From NCBI GenBank assembly GCA_025989215.1, contig JAPDNP010000005.1, positions 231,275-295,274 of the forward strand: a DNA stretch of 64,000 bases, given 5' to 3'. The translations under genes were made by a program, and so were the position numbers. The stretch comes from Neisseriaceae bacterium JH1-16. GTDB lineage: Bacteria > Pseudomonadota > Gammaproteobacteria > Burkholderiales > Chromobacteriaceae. This document shows, piece by piece, positions 39,717 to 48,554 of the stretch (positions within the stretch are counted from its first letter, which is position 1; every line of letters starts with the position of its first letter). The notes under the pieces are model-generated. The model saw only the letters and a program-made list of their open reading frames with translations, ran no database searches and was not told where the DNA came from.

Positions 39717-39782
39717 CCCTTCCATCGAGCGGACCCTCTCCGGCCTACGGCCTCCGCGGCCCGCTCATGTCAAACGTTAGAG
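39711..39782 (+). other. attC site of cassette 2
   Basis: The 72 bp site runs from GCCTAAC (39711) to GTTAGAG (39776-39782). Internal arms GAGCGG and CCGCTC, and GGCCTACGGCC, form a hairpin. The last base of the R' box departs from consensus. Confidence 0.82.
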
Positions 39783-39790
39783 ATTTCATC

Positions 39791-40096
39791 ATGCGGATTA
39801 CAATCAATAGGGATGCAGTTTGTTCCGCAGACGATCAAGTGGGGCCCCTTGATATCGACATCGCACCAGATGAATCAATTGAGAAGTTGGTAGAAAAAAT
39901 AGTGGAAAGCCGCTTCTTACAGTTTTCATCTAGCCATCATTCAATTGTTGGGTGCTCTGGGAAAGTCCCTGTTGTAGAAGTTCATGACGATTTTTTCTCA
40001 AATGGCCAGAAGAATTACTTTTTTGATAAAAATCTAACAATCAATTCAGTGGTAAGGGATGGTTGTCTTGATTTTAGGTTCAAAAAGCTTTTCTAA
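39791..40096 (+). CDS. Integron cassette 3: small AT-rich unknown protein
   Basis: The 101-residue protein (MRITINRDAVCSADDQ start, LDFRFKKLF end) is AT-rich like cassette 1. No motif, signal peptide or membrane segment is seen. The ATG at 39791 is preferred to one at 39767 that would lie within the preceding attC. Its stop lies in the next attC site. Confidence 0.8.
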   Translation: MRITINRDAVCSADDQVGPLDIDIAPDESIEKLVEKIVESRFLQFSSSHHSIVGCSGKVPVVEVHDDFFSNGQKNYFFDKNLTINSVVRDGCLDFRFKKLF

Positions 40097-40159
40097 CGGT
40101 TCAATCAACAGGGACGTAAAAAGCTTGCGCTTTTTCGCTCGTTATTTCAGGCGTTAGCC
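40091..40159 (+). other. attC site of cassette 3
   Basis: The 69 bp site runs from TTCTAAC (40091) to GTTAGCC (40153-40159), with AAAAAGC and GCTTTTT forming the hairpin tip. Confidence 0.82.
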
Positions 40160-40192
40160 GATTACCAGATCCCATTTGCAGAGGAGAAGAAA

Positions 40193-40621
40193 ATGAAAAA
40201 GTCGGATTCAACCGAGGGCCAGTCGGCATCTGAGCTGATCGACCAGAGAATCGCTGAGCTCGGGGACTGGCGTGGAGAGACCTTGGGCAGGATGCGCCAG
40301 CTCATCAAAGAGGCAGACCCGGACGTCGTCGAGGAGTGGAAGTGGATGGGCACCCCCGTCTGGTCGCACGACGGGATCATCTGCACCGGCGAGTCTTACA
40401 AGTCGATCGTGAAGCTGACCTTCGCCAAGGGGGCTGTATTGGAGGACCCGGCCGAGCTCTTCAACTCGAGCCTCGACGGGAACGTAAGGCGCGCGATTGA
40501 TATCCATGAGGGGCAGGAGATCGACGCAGACGCGTTCAAGGCGCTCATTCTTGCCGCGATCGCCCTCAATACCTCCGTCGTAAAGACAAAGCCAAGGCGA
40601 GCGAAGTCGGACCAGACCTGA
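40193..40621 (+). CDS. Integron cassette 4: DUF1801 (YdhG-like) protein
   Basis: The 142-residue protein has the DUF1801 core: LIKEADPDVVEEWKWMGTPVW, a GIICTGESYKSIVKLTFAKGA strand pair and HEGQEIDADAFKALILAAI. This SCP-like fold is frequently found in integron cassettes. GGAGAAGAAA precedes the ATG. Its GC content is higher than cassettes 1 and 3, pointing to a different source. Confidence 0.9.
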   Translation: MKKSDSTEGQSASELIDQRIAELGDWRGETLGRMRQLIKEADPDVVEEWKWMGTPVWSHDGIICTGESYKSIVKLTFAKGAVLEDPAELFNSSLDGNVRRAIDIHEGQEIDADAFKALILAAIALNTSVVKTKPRRAKSDQT

Positions 40622-40668
40622 ATGAAGCCGAAGCCGCTTCGCGGCTCGGTTTCATTCAGGCATTAGCC
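40617..40668 (+). other. Diverged attC-like site of cassette 4
   Basis: A near-perfect hairpin (CTGAATGAA ... TTCATTCAG, with GCCGAAGCCGC / GCGGCTCGG-type inner arms) ends in CATTAGC instead of GTTAGC. The position after the stop fits an attC; the core base change may make it inactive. Confidence 0.6.
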
Positions 40669-40695
40669 CCCTAAATACGGGAAAGGGTGAGCAGC

Positions 40696-41088
40696 ATGAA
40701 ACTTGGCTACACGATCATCTATGTGCCGGACGTAGCGGCATCGTTGCGTTTCTACGAGACGGCATTCGGGTTGAAGCAACGGTTTCTCCACGAGTCGGGT
40801 ACCTACGGCGAACTGGATACCGGGGAAACCACGCTCGCCTTTGCCGCGCACGAACTCGGCGAGATGAATTTTCCGGGCGGCCACGTGGCGGCGCATCAAT
40901 CGGCGCAGCCCTTGGGGTTCGAAGTGGCCTTTGTCACCCCGGATGTCGCCGCGGCGCATGCTGCCGCCTTGTCCGCCGGCGCGGTGGAGATGGCGGCACC
41001 GACGCAAAAGCCCTGGGGCCAGGTCGTGTCCTATCTGCGCTGTCCCGATGGTGTGCTGGTGGAGCTGTGCACCCCGGTGGGCGGGTGA
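40696..41088 (+). CDS. VOC/glyoxalase-like protein, possible last cassette
   Basis: The 130-residue protein starts MKLGYTIIYVPDVAASLRFYE and ends LRCPDGVLVELCTPVGG, a typical glyoxalase/bleomycin-resistance fold. It follows the last attC-like site directly, but no attC lies after it. It may be the last cassette with a lost attC or the first chromosomal gene. The ATG at 40696 is preferred over GTG 40687 because AAAGGGTGAG precedes it. Confidence 0.87.
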   Translation: MKLGYTIIYVPDVAASLRFYETAFGLKQRFLHESGTYGELDTGETTLAFAAHELGEMNFPGGHVAAHQSAQPLGFEVAFVTPDVAAAHAAALSAGAVEMAAPTQKPWGQVVSYLRCPDGVLVELCTPVGG

Positions 41089-41155
41089 GCCGGAACCGGT
41101 CTCTTCATTGCTGCAGGCGGCCTTCGGTCGCTGCTGAACCCAAACACGGGACCCT

Positions 41156-41701
41156 ATGAGCACTCAAGCACTTGAAACCTGCGCGCCCGCGAACAGCCTG
41201 ATCGCCAGGCAGCTGCCCGGCGCCTATTTTCACGATGCCTGGTCGGTCGAGGCAGCAGATCCATCGCTCTCGGCACTGGGCCAGTTTCGCAAGGCGCTGT
41301 CGCACACCCCGGCCTGGGTGAATAGCTGCATGGCACTGCGCAATCGGGTGGTGTCGCTGCTGGGGCTGAAGGACCTCGGTGCACTCGATAATCTGGATAG
41401 CTCGAAAAGCGATGCCGACTATCGGCCGGGCGATCGCGTCGGCATCTTTACGCTGATCGACAATCGCTTCGGCGAAGTGCTGCTCGGCGACCAGGACAAG
41501 CACCTGAACGTGACGCTGTCGGTGCACCGCACGCCCGAGTCGCCGTCCGGGAAGGTCATCGTGACGGTCACGACCGTCGTCCATGTGAATAACCTGCTCG
41601 GTCGGGCGTATATGCTTCCTGTGAAGCCGATGCACCGGCTGATTGCCCCTGCGGTGCTGAAGGCGATCGCCAAAACAGGGAGCGGGCCTAGCCAAGGCTG
41701 A
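41156..41701 (+). CDS. DUF2867 family protein
   Basis: The 181-residue protein matches DUF2867 (PGAYFHDAWSV, GDRVGIFTLIDNRFGEVLLGDQDKHLNVTLSV, TTVVHVNNLLGRAYMLPVKPMHRLI). The fold is SRPBCC-like and the function unknown. It begins 68 bases after the VOC gene, with a weak ribosome site. Confidence 0.9.
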   Translation: MSTQALETCAPANSLIARQLPGAYFHDAWSVEAADPSLSALGQFRKALSHTPAWVNSCMALRNRVVSLLGLKDLGALDNLDSSKSDADYRPGDRVGIFTLIDNRFGEVLLGDQDKHLNVTLSVHRTPESPSGKVIVTVTTVVHVNNLLGRAYMLPVKPMHRLIAPAVLKAIAKTGSGPSQG

Positions 41702-41753
41702 GCTTTTTCCCGTCCATCACGCAGCCCTCGCCTGGGCAAGAAAAGGACTCTCC

Positions 41754-42155
41754 ATGTTTAGTCACGTGACCGTCGGCTGTCGCGATATCGAGCGGGCGGC
41801 GGCGTTTTACGATGCAGTGCTCGTGCCGCTGGGCTTGCAACGGCGCGTCGTCGTTCCCGACGGCGGCCCGGCGGCGGCGTGCTGGGGGTCTCCACACCAC
41901 GCGCTGCCACGCTTCTATGTCTACATGCCCTTCGATGGCAGGGCCGCGAGTGCCGGCAACGGCAGCATGGTGGCGTTTGCCGCGCCGTCGCCGGCAGCGG
42001 TCAACGCCGCGTACGCAGCGGGTATCGCGGCAGGCGGCACGGACGAGGGCCTGCCGGGGCCGCGACCCCATTATGGCGATGGCTACTATGGGGCCTATCT
42101 GCGCGATCCTGACGGCAACAAGGTGCATCTGGTGCATCGCGGCGACCTGTCCTAG
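41754..42155 (+). CDS. VOC/glyoxalase-like protein
   Basis: The 133-residue protein begins MFSHVTVGCRDIERAAAFYDAVL and ends YGAYLRDPDGNKVHLVHRG, the canonical VOC ends with the metal-ligand positions His4 and the C-terminal strand. Substrate unknown. AAAAGGAC precedes the ATG. Repeat copy C follows its stop by five bases. Confidence 0.9.
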   Translation: MFSHVTVGCRDIERAAAFYDAVLVPLGLQRRVVVPDGGPAAACWGSPHHALPRFYVYMPFDGRAASAGNGSMVAFAAPSPAAVNAAYAAGIAAGGTDEGLPGPRPHYGDGYYGAYLRDPDGNKVHLVHRGDLS

Positions 42156-42160
42156 CCTTC

Positions 42161-42315
42161 AGAACCTGTTCACGATCTGCTGCAGTCGATCTTCATGCGG
42201 TGATCCTGCGTTGAAATGGCGCTCAATATGCTTGTCTACTCGATGAGTACACTCCGCTGTTTCGCGCCATTTCGCCTTGCCTGACCCTTCGTTCGCGAGA
42301 TCGTGAACAGGTTCT
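42161..42315. repeat. Interspersed palindromic element, copy C (longest)
   Basis: This 155 bp copy has perfect outer arms AGAACCTGTTCACGATC / GATCGTGAACAGGTTCT, an inner pair AAATGGCGC / GCGCCATTT and a central TACTCGATGAGTA hairpin, so it can fold into nested stems. It gives the best picture of the intact element. Confidence 0.9.
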
Positions 42316-42417
42316 CGGACGCCGAGCGTGGCAGGGCCGCGAGTCCCTGCCACGGGCGGTGAGACAAGGCCAGGCCCAGCCCCGTCACACCCCGTACGGC
42401 TAGAACAAGGAACCTCG

Positions 42418-42912
42418 ATGGCAGCGTCCCCCGCAGTGCGTTGGCCCGACCGTTACCACCCCGCCCGTTGTCCCGTGCATGTGCGCAACCAGCTGGACAT
42501 GGCCGCCGCCCCGGCCCGGGTGTGGGCGTGGCTGATACGTGCGCCGCTGTGGCCCAGCTGGTATGCCAATGCCGCGCAGGTCCGCCCGCTCGACGGGTCG
42601 GGTCAGGACTTGAGGGCAGGCAGCCGATTCCGTTGGAAGACCTTCGGCATCACCATTACCTCGACGGTGCTGGAATACGTGCCGGGCGAGCGGATCGGCT
42701 GGGATGCCTATGCTTTCGGCGTCGACGCGTATCACGCCTGGGTGCTGCAGCCGTCCGAGCGCGGCTGCCTGGTGCTGACGGAGGAGACGCAGCACGGCTG
42801 GCTGGCGCGTCTGAGCAATCTGGCGATGCCCCGGCGCATGCATAAATACCACCAGCTGTGGCTGGAGCAACTCGAGGCGCAGGCACGGAGCGGTTTGCCG
42901 CCGACGGTTTGA
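42418..42912 (+). CDS. SRPBCC (polyketide cyclase-like) protein
   Basis: The 164-residue protein has HVRNQLDMAAAPARVWAWLIRAPLWPSWYANAAQV at its start region and FRWKTFGITITSTVLEYVPGERIGWDAYAFG in the middle, the strands of a polyketide-cyclase/START fold. The ligand is unknown. The ATG at 42418 after AAGGAACCTCG is preferred; an upstream frame runs out of the repeat. Confidence 0.87.
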   Translation: MAASPAVRWPDRYHPARCPVHVRNQLDMAAAPARVWAWLIRAPLWPSWYANAAQVRPLDGSGQDLRAGSRFRWKTFGITITSTVLEYVPGERIGWDAYAFGVDAYHAWVLQPSERGCLVLTEETQHGWLARLSNLAMPRRMHKYHQLWLEQLEAQARSGLPPTV

Positions 42913-42951
42913 TGACGGCCGCAGTGGAGAGACACACAGATCGGAGGAGTT

Positions 42952-43383
42952 TTGGCACTGGAATGGAAAGACGCGTTGGAGGGGATGGATTGGCAGGCGC
43001 TCTCCGATTTGTATCGGGCGACCCCGCTGGGCGAGAAGCCGGCGGCCGACCTGGCGGTGGCCTTTGCCAACAGCCGGTTTCGCTGCTTCGTGTACGACGA
43101 CGACCGCCTGATCGGCGCCGGGCGGGCGTTGGCCGATGGGGTCGATTGCTCGTACCTCTGCGATGTGGCGGTGCATCCCAGCCATCAGGGACAGGGCATC
43201 GGCAAGGTGATCGTGTCCCGGCTGGTGGCGCTGTCGCAGGGGCACAAGAAGATCATCCTCTACACCTTCCCCGGCAAGGAGGGGTTCTACCAGCAGCTGG
43301 GCTTTAGGCCGATGACGACGGCACTGGCGCTGTTCGCCGACCCGGCTCAGGCCGAGCAGAAGGGCCTGATCGAGGCGGCGTAG
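42952..43383 (+). CDS. GNAT N-acetyltransferase
   Basis: The 143-residue protein has the GNAT signature LCDVAVHPSHQGQGIGKVIVSRLV (about 68-91) and the FPGKEGFYQQLGFRPM end. It starts at TTG 42952, six bases after a strong CGGAGGAG site. The substrate is unknown. Confidence 0.9.
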   Translation: MALEWKDALEGMDWQALSDLYRATPLGEKPAADLAVAFANSRFRCFVYDDDRLIGAGRALADGVDCSYLCDVAVHPSHQGQGIGKVIVSRLVALSQGHKKIILYTFPGKEGFYQQLGFRPMTTALALFADPAQAEQKGLIEAA

Positions 43384-43503
43384 CCCGAAGCACGGGCTGG
43401 GCCGGCTGGCGCAGTCGGAACGCTTGGCCTAGCTTGAATTTGTCGGGATGCCCGAGCGCTCGGTAATCGCTGCGGCAGCACCCCCACAGTCGGGAGACGC
43501 CGT

Positions 43504-43956
43504 ATGGGGGAGATCATCAAAAAGCTGCCGAATTGGCTGATTCTGGCGGCCGCCGTCTATATCGCCGTACTGGCGAGCTACGCCGTCTTCAATAATCAGA
43601 CCGTCGAATTCTGGCCGCCGACGATCCATGCGAAAGACGAGGCGTCGGGCCCGGCTGCGGGAAAGCAGCCAAGCGTGCCGTGGGTCTCTCTCGGCTCGGC
43701 CATGGCAAGCTTCCCGGTGACGGAGTGTTCGCAGCGGCTGCCCGCCGCGCTCGGCAGGGCCCAGGCGACCGGTATCCACTCGGCGACTTGGGGTGGTGAG
43801 GACGGTCTGTTGTGGTTCGGCGAGTTAGGCGGCAATACCGTGTGGCTGGCCTGCTCCCGGGGCGCGTCGCCGATCGTCGTTGGGGCGGCAGGCGCGACGC
43901 CCGAGGCGACCAAGGGGGCGGTCGATGCACTGCTCGGACAGCTCGCCGCGCGCTAG
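43504..43956 (+). CDS. Membrane-anchored unknown protein
   Basis: The 150-residue protein has one N-terminal membrane helix (about 9-29, NWLILAAAVYIAVLASYAVF) and a small extracytoplasmic domain with two cysteines (about 75 and 117) that may form a disulfide. No family is recognised. It lies 120 bases after the GNAT gene. Confidence 0.7.
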   Translation: MGEIIKKLPNWLILAAAVYIAVLASYAVFNNQTVEFWPPTIHAKDEASGPAAGKQPSVPWVSLGSAMASFPVTECSQRLPAALGRAQATGIHSATWGGEDGLLWFGELGGNTVWLACSRGASPIVVGAAGATPEATKGAVDALLGQLAAR

Positions 43957-43992
43957 GGGTGACCACGCCGGGCGCGCTATTGGAGGTGCCGC

Positions 43993-44358
43993 ATGATCGC
44001 CCGTCTGGCTGTCGACCTGGTGCTGCTGATTCACTGCGGCTTCGTGTTGTTCGTGGTGCTCGGCGGGGGCTTGGTGCTGCGCTGGCCGCGGCTTGCCTGG
44101 CTGCACCTGCCGGCGGTCGGCTGGGGGGCGCTGGCCGAGTTCACCGGCTGGATCTGTCCGCTGACGCCGCTGGAGCAATGGCTGCGCGACGCCGCCGGCC
44201 AGGCGTCGTATAGCGGTGGCTTCGTCGAGCATTACCTCGTCCCGCTGCTGTATCCGGCCGGGCTGACCCGCTCGTTGCAACTGCTGCTGGGAGTGGGGGT
44301 GCTGCTGATCAACGGCGCCGTTTACGGTTGGCTGCTGTACCGGCTGCGCCGCCGTTAA
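43993..44358 (+). CDS. DUF2784 family membrane protein
   Basis: The 121-residue protein has three or four membrane helices and the DUF2784 pattern: LVLLIHCGFVLFVVLGG, GWICPLTPLEQWLR and GFVEHYLVPLLYP. Function unknown. GGAGGTGCCGC precedes the ATG. Confidence 0.93.
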   Translation: MIARLAVDLVLLIHCGFVLFVVLGGGLVLRWPRLAWLHLPAVGWGALAEFTGWICPLTPLEQWLRDAAGQASYSGGFVEHYLVPLLYPAGLTRSLQLLLGVGVLLINGAVYGWLLYRLRRR

Positions 44359-44430
44359 GGCGGCTTGTGCGCAAGCGCTGTGACGGCCTATGGTCAGGTG
44401 GGAAGGGCATACGAGTCGGGCGGGGCAGCC

Positions 44431-45078
44431 ATGGCAAAACAGCAGGATGAGTGGTGCGAAGCATCGGAAGTGCTGCCGATGTTTCCGTCGCTGGTCTGGA
44501 AACTTCAGCTGGCGGCGGCGCGGCGGCGGGTGATCGACGCTGCCGTGCTGGGCGTGCTCGCGGAGTTGCGGCCGGCCGATCTGGCGCCGGGTCTGGGTTG
44601 GCAATCGGAGCAGACGCTGCATCAGCGCGCCGAACTGCGGCCGCTGGTCGACTGCATCGAGCTGGCGGCGCGGGGCATCCTGCGCTTTCTGCGCATCGGC
44701 TATGACGCCATCGAGATCACCGGCTGCTGGGCGACGGTGTTGGCCACCGGTGCGGCGCATCGTGTGCATAGCCACCCGAACAATTTCTTGAGCGGCGTGT
44801 ATTACCTGAGCACCCACCCGGGCGCCGACACGATCAACTTTCACGACCCGCGCCCGCAGACCGGCATCATCCGCCCGCCGGTGACGGCGCTGACCGCCGA
44901 CAACACCGACCAGGTGGTGGTGCGGGTGCAGGACGGCACGCTGCTGCTGTTCCCGTCCTATCTGGCGCACTCGGTTGATGCCAACACCAGCCAGGCGGGG
45001 CGCATCAGCATCAGCTTCAACCTGATGTTCAGCGACTATACCGAGCGGCTGAGCCCGCCGCTCTGGTCGGCGTCCTGA
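44431..45078 (+). CDS. Putative 2OG-Fe(II) oxygenase (TIGR02466 type)
   Basis: The 215-residue protein has the conserved HSHPNNFLSGVYYLS strand (about 113-127), NFHDPRP, and the distal FPSYLAHSVDANTS ... RISISFN block that carries the second histidine and the 2-oxoglutarate-binding arginine. Such proteins are probably hydroxylases of unknown substrate. The ATG at 44431 removes 22 unlikely residues from a longer frame. Confidence 0.87.
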   Translation: MAKQQDEWCEASEVLPMFPSLVWKLQLAAARRRVIDAAVLGVLAELRPADLAPGLGWQSEQTLHQRAELRPLVDCIELAARGILRFLRIGYDAIEITGCWATVLATGAAHRVHSHPNNFLSGVYYLSTHPGADTINFHDPRPQTGIIRPPVTALTADNTDQVVVRVQDGTLLLFPSYLAHSVDANTSQAGRISISFNLMFSDYTERLSPPLWSAS

Positions 45079-45207
45079 GTCGTCAGCGATGGCTAGGGCT
45101 GTCGTCATGGATGGTGCCATGGCAGATTGACGTTGTGATGTGTTCTCCCCCCCACGCTACCGTCGGCGTCTGCCTATACTCCAAACACCTTACGCTCGGA
45201 GACGGTC

Positions 45208-47253
45208 ATGCCCAACTACCCGGTGGAAGCAATCCGCACTGTCGCGCTGGTCGGCCATGGCGGCGGCGGTAAGACAACGTTGGCCGAAGCGCTGTTGTGC
45301 AAGAGCGGCGCGATTACTACGGCGGGCACGGTGGAGCGCGGCGACACGGTGTGCGACTTCGACCCGCTGGAGCGCGATTACCTGCACTCGCTCGGCTCGG
45401 CGCTGGCGCATTTTCGCCATGGCGGCGCCGAGGTGCGCTTGATCGACACCCCGGGCTACCATGACTTCGTCGGCCAGGCGCTGGCGGCGCTGACCGCGGT
45501 GGAGACGGCGCTGGTGGTGGTCAATGCGCAGAACGGCATCGAGCTGTCCACCCGCCGCATGATGGACTGGGCGGGCGAGCGCGGCCTCTGTCGCATCCTG
45601 GTGATCAACAAGATCGACGCCGAGCGGGTCGATCTGCCCGGCCTGCTGGCACAGCTGCGCGAGGCATTCGGCAAGGAAGTGCTACCGATCAACCTGCCCG
45701 CCGACGGGGCGCGTCGGGTAGTCGACTGCTTTTTCAATCCGGCCGGTGAGGCCGATTTTTCATCAGTGGCCGACGCGCACCAGGCGCTGGTCGACCAGGT
45801 GGTCGAGGTCGACGAGGCGCTGATGGCGCGCTATCTGGAGCAGGGCGAGGTACGCCCCGAGGAACTGCACGCGCCGTTCGAGCGCGCGCTGCGCGACGGT
45901 CACCTGATCCCGCTGTGTTTCGTCTCGGCCAAGAGCGGTGCCGGCGTCCCGGAACTGCTCGACGTGCTGGCCCGGCTGGCGCCGAACCCGGCCGAGGGCA
46001 ACCCGCCGCTGTTCTACAAGGGCGAGGGCGAGGCGGCGCGGCCGTTCCGCTCGGCACCCGACCCGGATAAGCACGTGCTCGCCCATGTGTTCAAGGTGGT
46101 GATCGACCCCTTCGTCGGCAAGCTCGGGGTGTTCCGTGTGCACCAGGGCACGGTGCGCCGCGACAGCCTGCTGTTCGTCGGCGACGGCAAGAAGCCGTTC
46201 AAGGTCGGCCACCTGCTGCGCTTGCAGGGTAAGCGTTACGACGAGGTCGACAGCCTGATCCCCGGCGACTTCGGCGCGGTGGCCAAGGTCGACGAGATCG
46301 AGTTCGACGCGGTGCTGCACGACTCGCACGACGAGGACCACATCTTCCTCAAGCCGCTGCTGTTTCCGACGCCGATGCAGGGGCTGGCGATCGAGGGCAA
46401 GCGCCACGGCGACGAGCAGCGCATCGCCGAGGTGCTGCACCGCCTGCCGGCCGAGGACCCGTGCGTGCGGGTCGATCAGGATCCGGCCACCAACGAGACG
46501 GTGTTGCGCGGCATGGGCGAGTTACACCTGCGCTATCTGCTCGACCGCATGGCGACCACCTACAAGCTGGAGGTGCAGACCCGTCAGCCCAGAGTGCCGT
46601 ACCGCGAGACCATCACCCGCCCGGCCGACGGCCACAGCCGCCACAAGAAGCAGACCGGCGGCGCCGGCCAGTTCGGCGAGGTGTTCCTGCGCATCGAGCC
46701 GTTGGCGCGTGGCGATGGCTTCCGGTTCGTCGACGAGGTGAAGGGCGGGGTGATCCCCGGTCAGTTCATCCCCTCGGTGGAAAAGGGCGTGCGCGCGGCC
46801 TTGGCGGCCGGCCCGGTGGCGGGCTTCCGCGTCGAGGACCTGAAGGTGACGGTGTACGACGGCAAGAGCCACTCGGTCGACTCGAAGGACATCGCCTTCC
46901 AGGCGGCCGGACGCAAGGCGATGCTGGAGGCGCTGCACGCGGCGCACCCTATCGTGCTGGAGCCTATCGTGGCGATCGAGATCACCGCGCCCGACACCCG
47001 GCTGGGCGACCTGACCGCCGATCTGATCGGCCGGCGCGGCCAGGTCACCGGCACCGAGCCGCTGTCGCAGGCGATGGTGCTGATCCGCGGCCAGGTACCG
47101 TTGGCCGAACTGGAGGGCTACGCCGGCCGGCTCAAGTCGATCACCGCCGGACAGGGCGCCTACGCACTGCTGCTCAGCCACTACGATGCGGTGCCGCAGG
47201 ACGTGCAGCAGCGGTTGTCGGCGGGTTACCAGGTGGTGTTCGAGGAAGAGTAA
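45208..47253 (+). CDS. Elongation factor G-like paralogue
   Basis: The 681-residue GTPase has the P-loop GHGGGGKTT (16-24), DTPGYHDFV, NKIDAERVD, domain II, and EF-G domains III-V (RPADGHSRHKKQTGGAGQFGEV, GRRGQVTG). It is shorter than the main EF-G (about 700) and the P-loop differs from AHIDAGKTT, so it is the second, EF-G-like type found in many betaproteobacteria. Its role in translation or stress is unclear. It stands apart from the str operon. Confidence 0.92.
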   Translation: MPNYPVEAIRTVALVGHGGGGKTTLAEALLCKSGAITTAGTVERGDTVCDFDPLERDYLHSLGSALAHFRHGGAEVRLIDTPGYHDFVGQALAALTAVETALVVVNAQNGIELSTRRMMDWAGERGLCRILVINKIDAERVDLPGLLAQLREAFGKEVLPINLPADGARRVVDCFFNPAGEADFSSVADAHQALVDQVVEVDEALMARYLEQGEVRPEELHAPFERALRDGHLIPLCFVSAKSGAGVPELLDVLARLAPNPAEGNPPLFYKGEGEAARPFRSAPDPDKHVLAHVFKVVIDPFVGKLGVFRVHQGTVRRDSLLFVGDGKKPFKVGHLLRLQGKRYDEVDSLIPGDFGAVAKVDEIEFDAVLHDSHDEDHIFLKPLLFPTPMQGLAIEGKRHGDEQRIAEVLHRLPAEDPCVRVDQDPATNETVLRGMGELHLRYLLDRMATTYKLEVQTRQPRVPYRETITRPADGHSRHKKQTGGAGQFGEVFLRIEPLARGDGFRFVDEVKGGVIPGQFIPSVEKGVRAALAAGPVAGFRVEDLKVTVYDGKSHSVDSKDIAFQAAGRKAMLEALHAAHPIVLEPIVAIEITAPDTRLGDLTADLIGRRGQVTGTEPLSQAMVLIRGQVPLAELEGYAGRLKSITAGQGAYALLLSHYDAVPQDVQQRLSAGYQVVFEEE

Positions 47254-47375
47254 AGCCGGGTCAGCTCGCAAGACAGACGGCCGTCACCAGACGGCCGTCG
47301 CCGTTTGGAACGGCGCCGCCCCGGCGCGGTCTCATCACTCCCGCCCCGGATGGGCGCAGTCAAAAGGATGCCCGT

Positions 47376-47744
47376 ATGGCGATCAGCTGGATCGCGGCCT
47401 TCAAGGCCATACCGTGGAGCGACGTGCTGTCGGCCACGCCGACCATCGTGCAGGGGGCCGAAAAGCTCTGGCATAGCGTGAAGAAGAAACAGGGCAGCCA
47501 TGCGGCGCCGGTGGAGCTGCCGGTGGGCGATGCGGCGCGGCTGACGCAACTGGAGGAACAGGTGGCCGAATTGCGCCACGAGGCGCTGGCATCGTCGGCG
47601 CTGATCAAATCGTTGGCCGAACAGAACGACCAATTGGTGCGCGCGGTGGAGGTGCTGCGGGTGCGCACCCGGCTGCTGCTCGGCGCCGGCATGGCCGGGC
47701 TGGCTGCGCTGATCGCCCTGGCCGGCTGGATGGCGTGGCACTGA
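47376..47744 (+). CDS. Small coiled-coil, tail-anchored protein
   Basis: The 122-residue protein has a predicted coiled coil at about 50-95 (LTQLEEQVAELRHEALASSA and on) and one C-terminal membrane helix (about 100-120, LLGAGMAGLAALIALAGWMAW). No family name is recalled with certainty. AAAGGATG precedes the ATG. A TTGGCCGAA copy is in frame at 47613. GACGGCCGTC occurs twice in the gap before it (47275-47310). Confidence 0.78.
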   Translation: MAISWIAAFKAIPWSDVLSATPTIVQGAEKLWHSVKKKQGSHAAPVELPVGDAARLTQLEEQVAELRHEALASSALIKSLAEQNDQLVRAVEVLRVRTRLLLGAGMAGLAALIALAGWMAWH

Positions 47745-47879
47745 GCGGAACGCGAGGCAGCCCGAGCGTAAATTATCCGTAAATCCGGCGCTGGCCCGTG
47801 GACCCCTACCCGAAGGCTAGCCACACTAGCGTTCGGTGGTGGGGAGTGCTTCGGCATCGCCGCCACCTTGGAGGCAAAG

Positions 47880-48134
47880 ATGACATACCTGTCGGTATCG
47901 GTGCGCACCGCACTGATCGTTCATGGCTACGACGAGGACCATCAAGAGATCGTCGAGGAAGTGAACGAGACGCAGTTCGTCGACAAGCTGGTACTGGTCG
48001 ACCGCATCCAGTCGATCAGCGCGAAGTACCTGTTGGTGACGGGCTCGCATGGCCGGGTGATGTACTGGGAATACCAGGGCGGCCTGCCCGCGCTGCGGAC
48101 CAAGTTGGCCGAAGCCGGCCTGCTGATCGGCTGA
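47880..48134 (+). CDS. Small conserved-looking unknown protein
   Basis: The 84-residue protein (MTYLSVSVRTALIVHGYDED start) is predicted as mixed alpha/beta and soluble. It has no signal peptide or known motif. A strong TTGGAGGCAAAG site precedes the ATG at 47880; a TTG 12 bases earlier would lie within that site. Function unknown. Confidence 0.75.
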   Translation: MTYLSVSVRTALIVHGYDEDHQEIVEEVNETQFVDKLVLVDRIQSISAKYLLVTGSHGRVMYWEYQGGLPALRTKLAEAGLLIG

Positions 48135-48154
48135 TCATGTAGCCACAGCAGTCA

Positions 48155-48541
48155 AACCGCGACCGGGCGCTTGCGCTATGGACGCGCTATCAGGCCCGCG
48201 ACTGGGCCGTGCTCGATGAACGGGCCGAGATGGTGTGGTGGACGTCCCGCGAGTGCTTCAGCGGCCGCGAGGCGATCGTCCATGTCAACGCGGCCTATCC
48301 CGAGGGCTGGTCGATAGCGGTGTGGAAGTCCATCGCAGGCCGACGGCCGGGTACAGGTGCCGCTGCGGGTCGACCACGGTGCGCAGACCTTCTTTGCCAC
48401 GTCGTTCTTCCATTTCGCCGCGAGCGGGGCGATAGGCCGGCTCGACGAGTACGTACTGTCGAAGCGCCGCCGGCGTGGCGCCACGATGGCAGCCTGCCCG
48501 GCTACTCGTTGTTGAGCCAGGATCTGTCCCGCGGCGCCTGA
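48155..48541 (+). pseudogene. Decayed NTF2/SnoaL-like gene (two frameshifts)
   Basis: Three frame segments read as one NTF2-like protein. First WTRYQARDWAVLDERAEMVWWTSRECF and GREAIVHVNAAYPEGWS; then after about 48320 in another frame DGRVQVPLRVDHGAQTFFATSFFHFAASGAIGRLDEYV; then back to the first frame PPAWRHDGSLPGYS to the stop at 48541. The order and spacing match small SnoaL-like proteins. At least two indels break it. Confidence 0.72.
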
Positions 48542-48554
48542 GTCCGCCATTGCC

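Noticed and set aside
47275-47310. Twin GACGGCCGTC palindromes as an operator pair or att site
   Set aside because: They fit a weak terminator after the EF-G paralogue and contain a common GC-rich palindrome; no further evidence.
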